64,000 bases of DNA from Brassica napus (Eukaryota; Streptophyta; Magnoliopsida; Brassicales; Brassicaceae). The stretch is taken from assembly GCF_020379485.1 (NCBI RefSeq), contig NC_063452.1, forward strand, positions 36,107,608 through 36,171,607, read 5' to 3'. Shown piece after piece: positions 23,518-34,448 of the stretch (positions are counted from its first letter, which is position 1; each line of letters opens with the position of its first letter). A program made the translations under genes and the position numbers. The notes below the pieces were generated by a model, which was given only the letters and a program-made list of their open reading frames with translations, made no database searches and was not told where the DNA came from.

Positions 23518-24546
23518 GCCCGTACGGCGAGTCAGACCAACCAGCCTGCCTTCGTCCCATCTCCGTAGCTCCCTCTTTCGTGATCAGATAGAACTAACTT
23601 TCGTCTCGTCTCGGTTGGAATCACCATCGGAACTTTACGGCTTCGTCCCAACCAATCGTATAAAACGAAAAAGGTTAACTTGATGCGCCTCAATACATGG
23701 ATCAGTACATGGAACCAATCCAGGATGGAGCTCAGGACAATCAGATCATTCCGACCGAGGTTCGCGTAACTGACCAAGCCGTGTTCCGGATCGACCCGCG
23801 TAAGTCCGGAAAGGAGCTAAAGCTGGAACCACGTCCACACGATCGAACTGACCGAACCGAAGCCCGTCTTCCCCGCACCACTCGCCAAGCCAAGACTGAT
23901 GGTCAAGCCAGAACTCACTTTGATCAAGAAGAACCCGAGACAGACCATAGACTTTCCTTTTGGTCCGTCTGATCCGAGCCGAGTGTCCCGATGAACGTAC
24001 TGATGGATCAGCCGGCCAGTACGATCAGTTCCTGAACTTTGACGATCAAAATTTCTCTAAGGCACGGATTCTTCAACTGTCCAAAGACTTGGGTCGTGCT
24101 GGAACCAAGTTGGCGCATGAGCCTTACCCAGCAGACTGCCCGGATCGTGCCGCGACCGTCCTGCTCCTTACCGCGAAGGAACCACTTGGTTCAGACGAAC
24201 CTGGACGTTAGCCGAAGAGTCTCTTTGACCAGATCTGAGATCCAAGAGTTTTAATATATTGTCTTTAAATTTCTCATCCAGATTCGATTTACTAAGTTTG
24301 TATTTAATACATTCTTAAGTTTTTTTCTTTTCCTCAAGTAGTATAAATACGTAAACACTTCTCATAATAAAATCATTCTATTTTCTTTCAACTTTTGAGT
24401 CTTTACTCTTTCTTCTTTGTTTAGAACTTTTCTAGTTTCCTTGGTGTGGTTAGCTCCAAGGAAATGCCCTTGTTCGTTGGTCTTGTGAGTCATATCAAGC
24501 AACGGTTCAAGATCGCCCTGCGATAAATCCCACAAAGTTAGGAAAG

Positions 24547-24550
<4 letters not shown>
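23518..24550. other. Unassigned LTR-like segment with Asp/Arg/Thr-rich ORFs
   Basis: This lies between the broken AthB LTR and an AT tract. An ORF at 23697-23972 encodes an Asp/Arg/Thr-rich peptide (PHDRTDRTEARLPRTTRQ), and another frame continues to 24211. Downstream, a TATA-like TATAAATACG (about 24341) is followed by a T/C-rich stretch resembling an LTR U5 region. It may be the gag/LTR edge of another gypsy element, but I cannot identify termini. Confidence 0.35.
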
Positions 24551-24589
<39 letters not shown>

Positions 24590-24604
24590 ACATATATATA
24601 TAAG
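24551..24604. repeat. (AT)n microsatellite
   Basis: A run of AT dinucleotides (24551-24588) continues imperfectly to 24604. It marks the boundary between the unassigned segment and TatC. Confidence 0.95.
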
Positions 24605-24649
24605 CAGCCAAAGGAGCAGACCTCAATGATCAATCGAGAACTCTTCGCA

Positions 24650-25853
24650 GAAACTTCCTATCTCGCCGGCTCATCCACGGACGGATACGAGTCAAGACCC
24701 AGAGGGAGGTTGGAAAAGAAGTGTTCAAAGTCGCAATCGGGAAGCGGCATCTCGCTGGTGCCGCTCCCATGGCCGGGAACAAAGCATGGGTCCTATCCGG
24801 GTAACGAAAAGCCATCCGCGGAAAATTCGATGTCATCAAGATCAATCCCTTTGCCTTTCCTCTGCCCGTCTCCAATCGGAACGTCTTGAGGAACAGCATC
24901 ACCCATGTCCAGATCAGTCTCCTCTTCCACAACCTCGACAAGATCGGCTCGAGACCGGAAGAGCGCCAGTGCCCTTCGAACCCGCTCATGAGTGAAGGAA
25001 GTCCAGAAAAATGGACCGCTCCTAAGGAGGTTCCTCGTCGCGATCAAATCTTCGGGAAACGGGGGGAGGATATTGCCAACTGCATGGAAAATCAAAAGAT
25101 TAGTTATCTTTAAAACAAAAACGACTGGATTTCCAACTAGAATACCGGTCCCAAAGTTCCACTCGCTACGGAATATCGGAATGCCGCTCTCCTCAACTGA
25201 CGCTCGCTCCAGGAATGACTGTTCGAGGTGTACCCCCTGATGATCGACATGAATGGCTGAGGGACCAATCTATACGAGAAAGGTCCGGACGACTGCAGTG
25301 TCTTCAAAAGAGCTTCGAAATGTTCAGGGACAAGAGTCAATCCGTACTCGTAACTCAGAACCAAGATGCCAATGAGATGCTGCATGCCGGTGGGGTTTAC
25401 CTGACTTATCGATATTTCAAAGTGGTTCATCACTCCAACCATGATCTCCGGGATCGGAAAGCATAGACGGCAACGCAAAAACACCTCATAACACGTGAAG
25501 AAGCCTTTCGGGGGATATTCTGCGCGCTCTCCGGGGACCAGGATGCGGAATTCGACCTCGTCTGGAACATGGCAGAATTCGCGAATGGTGTCAAGGTATG
25601 AGGGCACAGTCCTGCTCGGAGAGTTAGGGTTCCCTGGGAAACAAAGCATACGAGGGAAAGGCGCCTCCAACGGCGGAGTTATCTTGTTGCATACAGCAGC
25701 CCAGTACCTTTCAGCTTCTTCAGGGTCAACGGAATGAAGGATAAATTCCTCCTTGGGAGTAATAAGCACCTCGTCATCCTCACCAACGTTCTTGGACTTG
25801 GAGGGACGAGGCGCAACCCTCTTGCAATTTTTCTTTCTAGAAGATGTCCCTTT
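24650..25853 (-). pseudogene. TatC antisense ORF (Transposase_28-like)
   Basis: The frame parallels TatA 2630-889 along its length: a Lys/Arg-rich start near 25853 without an ATG, then LITPKEEFILHSVDPEEAE, a [20 protein letters not shown] block, FPEDLIATRNLLRSGPFF near 25070-25020, and DLDDIEFSADGFSLPG near 24800. A frameshift near 25130 and a TAG after LPG (near 24795, where TatA has Trp) disable it. Similarity between the two copies is clearly at the protein level. The function is unknown. Confidence 0.7.
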
Positions 25854-26094
25854 AAAAAAAAAACTTAAAGAAGATATGAGAGGGAAAGGAGAGAGATTTC
25901 TACCTTAGAAAACTTTTATGGTAGAAAAGTGAAGAATATGAGAAACTCACTCCACCTTCTTATAGGAAAAAAAAAGTTACTATTCACCTTCGGACTATTT
26001 CATGTCAATCCTGCCAAACTGATCCCACTTGCCTAACCACTCATTAGAACCGAACAATGAAGGATTCACGATTCTAACGAGCTGGGGGGCTAAC

Positions 26095-27537
26095 TGTTGG
26101 GGTCAAAACCGGTCACGACAGAATTAACAATCAAAGACCTTCGGGAAAATAAAACAGCCTTCGAAAATCTGCGATAAACTTAACCAAACCATCCCCTGAT
26201 TCGAACGATTGATCATAAAAACGTTCAGAACAAGATCGGGATACGATCAAAGTTTCAAGATAGTACGTAACAACCGGGCTCGAGCCTACAAAGATTAACC
26301 CATGCGCCACAGGGCGACCATTGACTCTCCGCCCTCACGGTCGCCACGGGCGACCGAGCACGCCATCCTTGCGGTCGCCACGGGAGACCGGCGTCGCCTA
26401 CCTCACGGTCACCACGGGCGACCGAGCACGCCATCCTCGCGGTCGCCACGGGCGACCAACGTCGCCTCCCTCGCGGTCGCTACTGGCGACCGGCGTCGCC
26501 TCCCTCGCGGTTGCCACGGGCGACCGGCGTCGCCTCCCTCGCGATCGCCACGGGCGACCGGCACACGCCATCCTCTCGGTTGCCACGGGCGACCAGCGTG
26601 GCCTCCCTCGCGGTCGCCACGGCCGACCGGCGTCGCCTCCCTCGTGGTCGCCACAAGCGACGAGTTCCTCGCCTCTCCAGGTCGCCACGAGGCGATCAGC
26701 TCCTCGTTCTTCCGGGCCGGCATGGAACGGTCGGCACAACTCTTACGGATAACCCGCCAGTCATGTTCAAACGTCCCATTGATATTACCGTTGGAAAGTT
26801 ACGATAAAACCACTAAAATACGTCTTTCTACGAATTCAAACGGACCATGCGAAACGACAATGGTAAAATTAAATCGTATGGGTCGCATAGCCAGTTTGAG
26901 TATTCAAAAAAGACGACGCCGTATCAAGAACGCCTTCTCAGGAAATCATCCGTAAGCAAACCAACAAAGGTCCAAAGCTCGGAAGCAAGCCCATCTGCAA
27001 GGAAAAGAGCCCAAGGATATCGTGGCGGTTTAACTTCCATCTGCGGGAAAGGATAAATGTTAAGTCTTGGAGATGAAGATAAAGATGGAGGGAAAAAAGG
27101 AATATTCCCGAGAAGAGATAACTACGGCCCGAGGATAGAAAAGGAAAGCGCTAGCCGACTTAGGAGGGATATATAATAAGAACCAAAAGAGGCTTCAAGC
27201 GAGCGAGAAAAAAACTTAGCATCTAGAGCAATAGGTTACTTTCCGTTTATCAGAATCGAGCTGCGTCTCAACTAGGGTTTTTATAGTCTTAGGTTATCGA
27301 AACTAGGAACGAGCCAACAATTCTCGAAGCCTAGATTATTTCCACTTTTTCACACTTAAACTTGACATTCGGAATAAGACATCTTTTGCTCCTTTCTGAT
27401 TTGTATTCTTTACTTCGTTTCTGTGTTCTGATCGCTTGGTGTGTGGTGCAGCAGATATCCGAGATCTCTGGGAAAGTTAAGTTTACTTAACATTCCTTAT
27501 TTGATGGAAATCGACGGTGTGAATTTTGGTTCCCACA
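26095..27537 (+). repeat. TatC 3' LTR
   Basis: TGTTGGGGTC to TTCCCACA, 1443 bp. It shares termini and the R/U5 part with TatA/TatB but has its own array (26303-26700). A TATA-like ATATATAATAAG lies near 27168. Confidence 0.9.
26303..26700. repeat. GC-rich palindrome array in TatC LTR
   Basis: About ten units of GGTCGCCACGGGCGACC-type inverted repeats occur at roughly 36-bp spacing, separated by CGGCGTCGCCTCCCTCGC-like spacers. It holds the same place in the LTR and the same outer arms (GGTCGC/GCGACC) as the TatA/TatB arrays, but a different loop. The long ORFs across it are products of GC bias. Confidence 0.85.
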
Positions 27538-28453
27538 GTTGATGACTTTGAATATGTTGGTTTTAAGAAAATTGCTAGGAACTTGTCGGTTTTAAGACGA
27601 CGTTCGTGTCTCTAGCTATTTCTTTCTTTAGGAAGTTAGCTGAGTATGTGTGGCGATCGTTTCTCAGTTTTTCGAGAGTTTAGATCGGTTTGCAGGATTT
27701 TCCTAAACAGTTAAGGAACATTAGATTGAGATGGGGGACATTACCTAAGATTGAGCGGTTTCGTAAAATGTTTTAGAGTTAATTTTACAAAAGTCATTCT
27801 GTAAACATGTTTTTGAGATTGGCTATACGAGAGCCATTTCTGGGTTTTAGTATAAGAAACTCTGGCCGTGATGAGCTTAATTATCGCGACTAAACTTAAT
27901 CAGAAATTTTCTCGTTTCCACAGGATTTATTCGAGGGAGTTTTGAGTAGTTTTTCTGAAGTAAGCTTAGGTGACAAACATCGAGAATTCACTGAATATTT
28001 TCCTATGGAATCGTCACTTGAAGTTTTAAAAAATCTTAGCTTTCAGAAAACATTTAGCAGTGAGGGATACGATCTCCCGTTTTGCTTAGGTTAGTCTTCG
28101 TCAGCCGTTTTAGGTTTCGATTGATTCAATAGAGATCAACTTTGTTTCTTTGAAAATTATTCTGAAGAAATACAACAGTGGGGAATTAGCAACTCAATTT
28201 TCCGTTTTTCTATATCTGCGAGTAATCTAGATTTTCTCCGCCGCTTCGGGAGGTTGAAACAAGTTTTATTTCTTCGAAGACTTTTACAGAAGTTATTTGG
28301 AAGTACAGCGGTAATTTGCGTACCCGATTTGATGTGCTTCCTTTTTCCGCGAGTAACCTAACGTTTCTCCGCGATTTCGAGGAGAGCAAGTTTTATTTTT
28401 CCAAAAAGTTTTCGGAAAACGTCTTTTGGTTGAACCCTTACCCGATGAGATTT

Positions 28454-29965
28454 TAATATCACTCAAATTACCCTAAGGAGTGATTTGTACTCTCTCAAAT
28501 AAGAGGTCGTGTTGAAGCACTTAGGGATCGAATTCACAGGGAGCTAAAGCACACAAAAGATCTAGTAGTTATGTGGTTAAGCTAGGCAACCAGGTTTAAA
28601 TGTAAATAGCAGTGGTGTGAGCAAAGTAATTGCTCAGTTTATTGATTGGGGTTTTGAAACAGATATGAAAGGCGTTAGACTTAGTGTTTCTATTTAGACA
28701 ATTATGACTATAGAGATATAGATACTAAGTGTATGTTGGATATTCTAGAACTCAAACTTAAAGAATAGTCGATCAACTTCTGGATCTAAGACCTCAGTTG
28801 TCGCTCGTTGGTCTTGAGAAAGTGTTGATCGATACCAATTATGGATTGTCGATCGATACACCTTTCAGCCCATCTATCGATGCAACTACTGAGTTGTCGA
28901 TCGACATTCCTTCCAGGAAGCTTTTAACACACGGGTTTGACGCGTTCAATAGACAAAGGACCATGCTTCCGCTTGCGCCCTAATATCTATAGGCAAGGTC
29001 CTAGTTACCTATTCTAGAACACATGCATTACAGAACAGTTTAATTGATTGATATCCTAACACTTAGAAATTCTATATTTTGGGCTATTCCCTCATGAATA
29101 TTTGAACCCTAAATCTAACAAAGAGAACTACTCAGACATGGTTAAGCAATTCATAACAAAATAATAAGAAAACTGCATAAATAGATAAGAGTAGAAAAAC
29201 TTGGAGTTCCAATCACAAATCTCTGAAGGAGTTCTTGGATCTTCTCTCCAAACCTAAGACTCTAAGTATTTTGCTGTATGAAAGTATGAAAGTGTATAAA
29301 GCGTGTGTTGCCTAGAACAATGACAGAGCACATAAATTTTAGGTTAAAACTCGTCAAGGGAAAGTGTCGATCGATACCAATTATGGATTGCCGGATCTAA
29401 GACCTCAGCTGTCGCTTGTTGGTCTTCAGAAAGTGTCGATCGATATCGATTATGGATTGTCGATCGATACACTTTTCAGCCCATCGATTGATGCAACTAC
29501 TGAGTTGTCGATCGACGTTCCTTCCAGGAAGCTTTAACACACGGGTTTGACGCATTCACTAGGTTAAACTAAATCAGCTTCCGCTTGTTTCTAGCAATCC
29601 TAGCAAAATGTAAACTAGATCACATAAATATCAAGTTAAAACTCGTCAGGGGTAATTTGGTAATTCTCGTGGGACTTAGGCTTAAAGTCGGCTGGAACCA
29701 AATCTGGCCTTTGCGTGCTTCGCCATCGATCGACAACACAGAGTGTCTGTCGATCGATTATCATCTTCAATCATTGACCGATGGGCTGTTCGATGGTCAG
29801 CTACGGGTCTTTATCATTTTATCTCCAAAATGCACCAAAATCACCACTTTCCTCCAAAACACTCCAAAACCTGAAAACATACTAAAAAGATTCCAAAACA
29901 GCTACAATGTATCTAAAAACACCTATATACCATGGCTAAAAATGGATAAAATCAATGGTATATCA
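28454..29965 (-). mobile_element. Athila-type solo LTR
   Basis: On the minus strand it runs from TGATATACC (29965) to a degraded GGTATCA-like end (28454), about 1.5 kb. The terminal 80 bp match the AthB LTR end (AAATTACCCTAAGG). A perfect 5-bp target duplication, GATTT, flanks it (28449-28453 and 29966-29970), so it is a solo LTR left by recombination. Inside is a direct duplication of about 170 bp (28781-28950 and 29392-29560), rich in TCGATCGAT motifs. A small ORF at 28798-28983 is incidental. Confidence 0.9.
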
Positions 29966-30182
29966 GATTTCTCCAACGGGACAGGGTTTGATAGATTTTA
30001 CCGTTGTCCTTTCTGTTTAGACAGAGAACTAGCGAGATCGTTTCGGTGCTCTTCCCGTGACAAATAGTCGCGACTAGGTTTTTGATTTTGTCGAGCACTA
30101 CGTCGTTTGCATAAGCATTGGCCATAGGAGCAGTCAGTGCGGCGACTTTGTCTTTCATATTTCCAGACATCGTTTTGATCAA
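29966..30182 (-). pseudogene. TatD gag N-terminal fragment (putative)
   Basis: On the minus strand an ATG shortly after the primer site opens MIKTMSGNMKDKVAALTAPM and about 50 further codons before the solo LTR interrupts it. Position is the only reason to call it gag; I recognise no domain. Confidence 0.35.
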
Positions 30183-30220
30183 ACTTTTTGTGGCCGTGAG
30201 TTATAGTAATCCACCCCCCC

Positions 30221-30238
30221 CCCCTCCTTCTAGCGCCA
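30221..30238 (-). other. TatD primer binding site (tRNA-Asn)
   Basis: On the minus strand TGGCGCTAGAAGGAGGGG lies three bases inside the LTR end. It is the exact complement of the 3' end of plant tRNA-Asn plus CCA, as I recall that tRNA. Confidence 0.75.
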
Positions 30239-30241
30239 AAC

Positions 30242-31265
30242 TGTGGGAACTGAAATTCGCACTGTCGATATTAATGAACGGAGGAAATACAGGAAAACCC
30301 TACTTTCTTTGAGGTCCGGATTCTCTGCCAAAGCCAACGACAAGTGAACAAATAAATGCGGAAAATATAGAAAGATAACGTAACGAGTTTAGAAAAAGTA
30401 GATCTTTATTTCGAGTCTGGGTAGGAACGTTACGATAATTACAAAAGATTATAGAAGCTTTGGCCACAAGATCTGTCGGCGAGTTCTCTAGTTCTAGCCA
30501 CCTAAAACCTTAAACCTGAATGAGTTGCAGCACAATAACAAAAGACGAAAAAGAAACGAAAAAGGTTTTATTGATTTTGGACTGGACTTTATGGAAGGCG
30601 GCCTACGTACCCCTTTTCGAGGATCAAGTCGAACGTAGTTTAGTTATTGAGTTTGAACAAGAGATCTTACTGCCTTTGCGAGTTCATCTAGTAATTGAGT
30701 GCAAGACATAGAAACTAAGCATGTCGAGAATGATGCCTAAATTCCTAAGTGGAAAAAGTTCTAAGAGTCTAAAGGAATCCTCCCATCCAAGTTCTAAGAG
30801 TCTAAAAGAATCGTCTCATCCGCTCCTCACCTTGGCATCCTTTATATACTTCTCATAAGTCAGTTTCCCCTTTCCTTTTCTGCCCCCGGGTCGAGTTTAT
30901 CGCTTTGCGGAAATATTCCATTTTTTTCGATCTTCATATTTATCATTCGAAACTTGAAATTTATCTTCTCCTGTGAATATCGGATAAACCATCATAGTAG
31001 TTTTGGGCTCATTCTCGTCCAAAATCACAAGTGTGCCTTTGCCGTGTTTTAGGCCATTTGGGGCTGTTTTTCGACTGAAGTGTTTTTACGATTTCTTTGA
31101 AAAATCATCCTTGGTACGACGTCAGTTTTATGAGATAATGCGAACCAATTGTATAGTCGAGATAACTATGGTGTTCAATTAACCTTGATCGTTTTATATG
31201 ATCGATTCGAATCAATACGAGAAAACTAGTCTACGTTAGTTTTATCGTAAAGTTTCATTTGTTTC
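30242..31265 (-). repeat. TatD 5' LTR, truncated
   Basis: Plus-strand TGTGGGAACTGAAATTCGCA is the inverse of the Tat LTR end. Similarity to the Tat R/U5 and promoter region continues for about 1 kb. The 5' end (and any palindrome array) is missing where the copia LTR begins. Confidence 0.7.
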
Positions 31266-31272
31266 ATTTGCC

Positions 31273-31557
31273 ACATCACATCTCTAGAAACACAAAGACT
31301 AATAAGAACAACTTTTCTTATTAACTTTAGAAACTTTTCAAAACAAAACTCTCAATGTTTCTTTTAGATCTTTTGGAACACCTCAACATTTATATATAGT
31401 GAAAGAAAATTCTTTTTAACATGCTGCATATGGAAACAAAAACCTTATATAAATAGAAAACTTCATTTTCCTATTCTAGATTTTCTTTTAGTGTTTATCT
31501 CTTAACATATTAAACACTTAATAAATTAAGTTTCCACAAGTTTGGAATTATCCAACA
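31273..31557 (-). repeat. Copia 3' LTR
   Basis: On the minus strand it starts TGTTGGATAATTCC directly after a polypurine tract and extends about 285 bp. It aligns with 35640-35908 through CTTATTA(A/G)CTTT- and CTCTTAACATATTAAACACTT-type blocks. The inner end near 31273 is approximate. Confidence 0.75.
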
Positions 31558-31939
31558 CTCACCCCCTTAATTCCAACTTGAATTAGGGAGATCCATTTCT
31601 GGAACTCCAATTAAGCTCCTATTAATGGCTTGGTAAGGATGTCGGCCTTCTTCTCAACACCCGGCACATGATCCACTACTATTTTTCCATTCTCCACACA
31701 CTCACGAATGAAATGATATTTTGAAAGTATGTGCTTACTCATTCCATCATGTCGATCCTAAGCTTGACTTTCTCGCCTTCTTCACTTAGAATCACACACA
31801 ACAACTCCTTGATCCATATAGCTTTCTTTGTTGCTTCTATTGCCGCCATAAGCTCTGCTTCACATGATGACAATGCGACTGTCTGCTGCTTCTGTGACGT
31901 CCATGTAACCAATGATGAACCACAATAGAATGCATGTCT

Positions 31940-32951
31940 TCACATGCTCCTCCCGTCATCGACATAAATATTGTGACTGCTGTCACTATAACCAATGACG
32001 CTCCTTGACCCATCTCTCTTGAAGAATATACCGAAGTTTGTTGTTCCTTTTACATACCGCATTATGTGCTTGATGGCTTGTCCATGAGAGTTTCTCTGGT
32101 TGTGCATGTATCTACTATGAACGCCAACTGCGTAACACAAGTCTGGTCTTGTGTGAAGTAGATACTTGAAACATCCTATGGTTCTTTTTTACTCTGTAGC
32201 ATCTATCTCTCATTCATCTTCAGCTTTTGAGATCTTTAGCGTGTACTCTACTGGAACTTGAGTCGCGTTACACGCTTCCATCTTGTGTCACACATGATTC
32301 CTTCATCTTATCTTTCTTGTTTTATTCTTATTCAATCTGCTCCTTGAATCATCTATGACAAGGTAGTACATTATCTTTCCTAGATCTGACATCTCGAACT
32401 TCTTTGACATCTCTTCTTTGAATTGCTAAATCACCTTACGCAAAGTTACCGACAAAAACAGATCATCAACGTAAATGGCTATTAGTAAGAAGTCTCCTCC
32501 TTCATCATTGTGGTAAACTGATGGTTCCTTCGTGCACTTCTTAAATCTCATCTCCTTTAGAACCTGATCGAGTTTCACATGCCAAGCTCTCTTGGTGCTT
32601 ACACGCTTCCATCTTGTGTAACACATAAACTCGATCCTCTTTTTCTTTCTTTTCAAAACCTTCGGGTTGAGTTACATACACTAACTCCTTTAAATATCCA
32701 TTCCAGATAGCGGTTTTCACGTCCAGATGATGAATCTCCCATCTGTTTGTTCCTGCAAGAGTTATTAACAGCCGTATAGTTTCGAGATGTGCCACTGGTG
32801 CAATCATTTCATCGAATTCTATTCCTTGTTTTTGTACATAGCCTTTTTCCACAAGTCTCGCCTTATATTTGTTCACCGTACTATCCACCTTTATATTTAT
32901 CTTGTAGATCCACTTTAACCTTATAGGTTTCACTCCATCCGGTCTATCCAC
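31940..32951 (-). pseudogene. Copia reverse transcriptase and RNase H
   Basis: RT begins near 32930 (RLKWIYKINIKVDSTVNKYK, then FDEMIAPVAHLETIRLLI and LDVKTAIWNG) and breaks near 32560. The catalytic IAIYVDDLFLS is intact in another frame (about 32495-32455). A degraded stretch leads to the RNase H piece 32140-31940 (HIMRYVKGTTNFGIFF, GYSDSSH). Several frameshifts and stops make it a pseudogene. Confidence 0.85.
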
Positions 32952-32957
32952 AAGCTC

Positions 32958-34448
32958 TCACGTCTTGTTTCTTGTGATAGACTCAAACTCTGCTACCATA
33001 GCTTCAACCAATTCTCGTACGTATTCGGCCTCAAGATAGTTCTCTTGCTCGCCATCCACTGTGAGAAACAGCATTGTACTTTCTTGGTTTGCAAGTAACA
33101 CATAATCATCGAGATACCTTGGTTTTGTTATGGTGCGGTCATGTCTAGTCACCAACGGTTTCCCTCCACCATCTTGGTTTGCATTGTGATCCATATCTTT
33201 TTCTTCTTCCTCATCTTGGTTTATAGCTTCATGTTCATGATAATCACCTTGATCATTACCTTCTTCTATATCACCCTCATGTGGAAGCTTAAGCATACTT
33301 GGTTCACAATCAGCTTGGTTTGTTGTAGACATCCAATCCCAAGCTTTCTTCTCATCGAAAATCACATCTCTACTCACCATCACCTTTCTTACGACTGGAT
33401 CATAGAGTCTATAGGCCTTGGAACCCGGCTCAGTTCCAAGATCGATCACACTCTTTGATCTCTCATCCAACTTCTTCAAATAAGGTCTAGTGAATTTCGC
33501 ATGAGCTACACAACCAAATATCCTCAAGTGCTCGATGTTTGGTTTCTTATATGTGAGGCACTCATATGGTGTTTGATCCTTCAAGGATTTTGTAGGAAAT
33601 CTACTGATGAGGTAAGTTGAACGTCGCACAGCTTCCCCCCATAAGTATTTCGGCATCTTCATTGCCTTAAGCATACTTCTTGTCATTCCCTTTAAGGTTC
33701 TATTTCTCCTCTCCACAACATCGTTTTGCTGAGGTGTGTAAAGCACAGTGAGATGACTTTTAACTCCATTCTCTTCACAAAATAGATTGAACTCAACTGA
33801 GGTAAATTCTCCTCCTCTAACGGTGTGAAAGGTTTTAATGGTTGACCCGGTTTTCTTCTCTATACTCTCTGTACACCATTTGAATCGATCGAATACCTCA
33901 CTCTTCTCCTTTAATAGTATAACCCACATATACCTAGAGAAGTCATCAATTAGGACAAAGACATGGTGATTATTTTCTGGCGTTGGTGGTGTGATTGGTC
34001 CACACAAATCTCCATGCAATAACTCCAATGGCTTTTTCGCACGAAACATGGCCTTAGTCAGGAATGAATGTCTAATATGCTTTCCTGCTAGACATGCGTC
34101 ACACACGCTTTCTTTGTGTGTTACACTCGGCATTCCTACGATAATCTCCTTCCTTACGATTTTCTTCATTACTCCATAGCTTATATGTCCTACTCGAGCA
34201 TGCCACCTCCATGTAGTATATTTATCTCTAACATGTAAAAAATTTGGATAGCTAATCTCCATCGTGGTCTTGTAGAGACAGTTTGCTGATCTTGTAACAC
34301 GTACTAGCAACCTTCCACATGAATCAGTGAGTGTTAAATAGACGTCTTTCATATTAACCTCACATCCGTTTTTTGTTGCTTGTCCAATATGTTGTGCTTC
34401 AGGTCGGGTATGTAATACTAGCAACCTTGCACACAAAGGTAACAACAC
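32958..34448 (-). pseudogene. Copia integrase
   Basis: A 496-codon open stretch. The GAG-pre-integrase zinc region is visible (WHARVGHISYGVMKK ... CDACLAGKHIRHSF). The core has HGDLCGPI, TVRGGEFTS (where Asp of the usual D-x-GGE block is replaced by Val) and YTPQQNDVVERRNRTLKGM with the catalytic Glu. The C-terminal conserved FGCVAH and RSKSVIDLG follow. It ends in an acidic linker to RT. The frame is long, but the missing Asp suggests no activity. Confidence 0.85.

Larger units (their letters stand above)
24605..27537 (+). mobile_element. TatC: 3' end of another Tat element
   Basis: It comprises a minus-strand antisense ORF (24650-25853), a polypurine tract (GAGCTGGGGGGCTAAC, about 26079-26094) and a 3' LTR. 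Everything 5' of the antisense ORF is missing, cut at the AT tract. Its LTR array differs in sequence from TatA/TatB, suggesting a separate subfamily. Confidence 0.85.
27538..31265 (-). mobile_element. TatD: 5' end of a minus-strand Tat-like element, interrupted by an Athila solo LTR
   Basis: On the minus strand an LTR (about 31265 to 30242) is followed by a perfect primer site (30238-30221) and a gag-like start (30182 down to 29966). The Athila solo LTR splits the internal region, which continues at 28453-27538 without recognisable domains. The LTR is a diverged relative of the other Tat LTRs: same CCCACA end, and a TATATAAAGGATGCC promoter near 30840. Its 5' end is lost at the copia element. 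Assignment of 27538-28453 rests only on continuity across the solo-LTR target duplication. Confidence 0.6.

Noticed and set aside
24500..24525. tRNA-like B box (GGTTCAAGATCGCCC)
   Set aside because: No A box or foldable tRNA upstream; isolated match in an LTR-like region.
26302..26955. Long ORFs (over 200 codons) across the TatC palindrome array on both strands
   Set aside because: They are low-complexity by-products of the GC-rich 36-bp repeat, whose period is a multiple of three.
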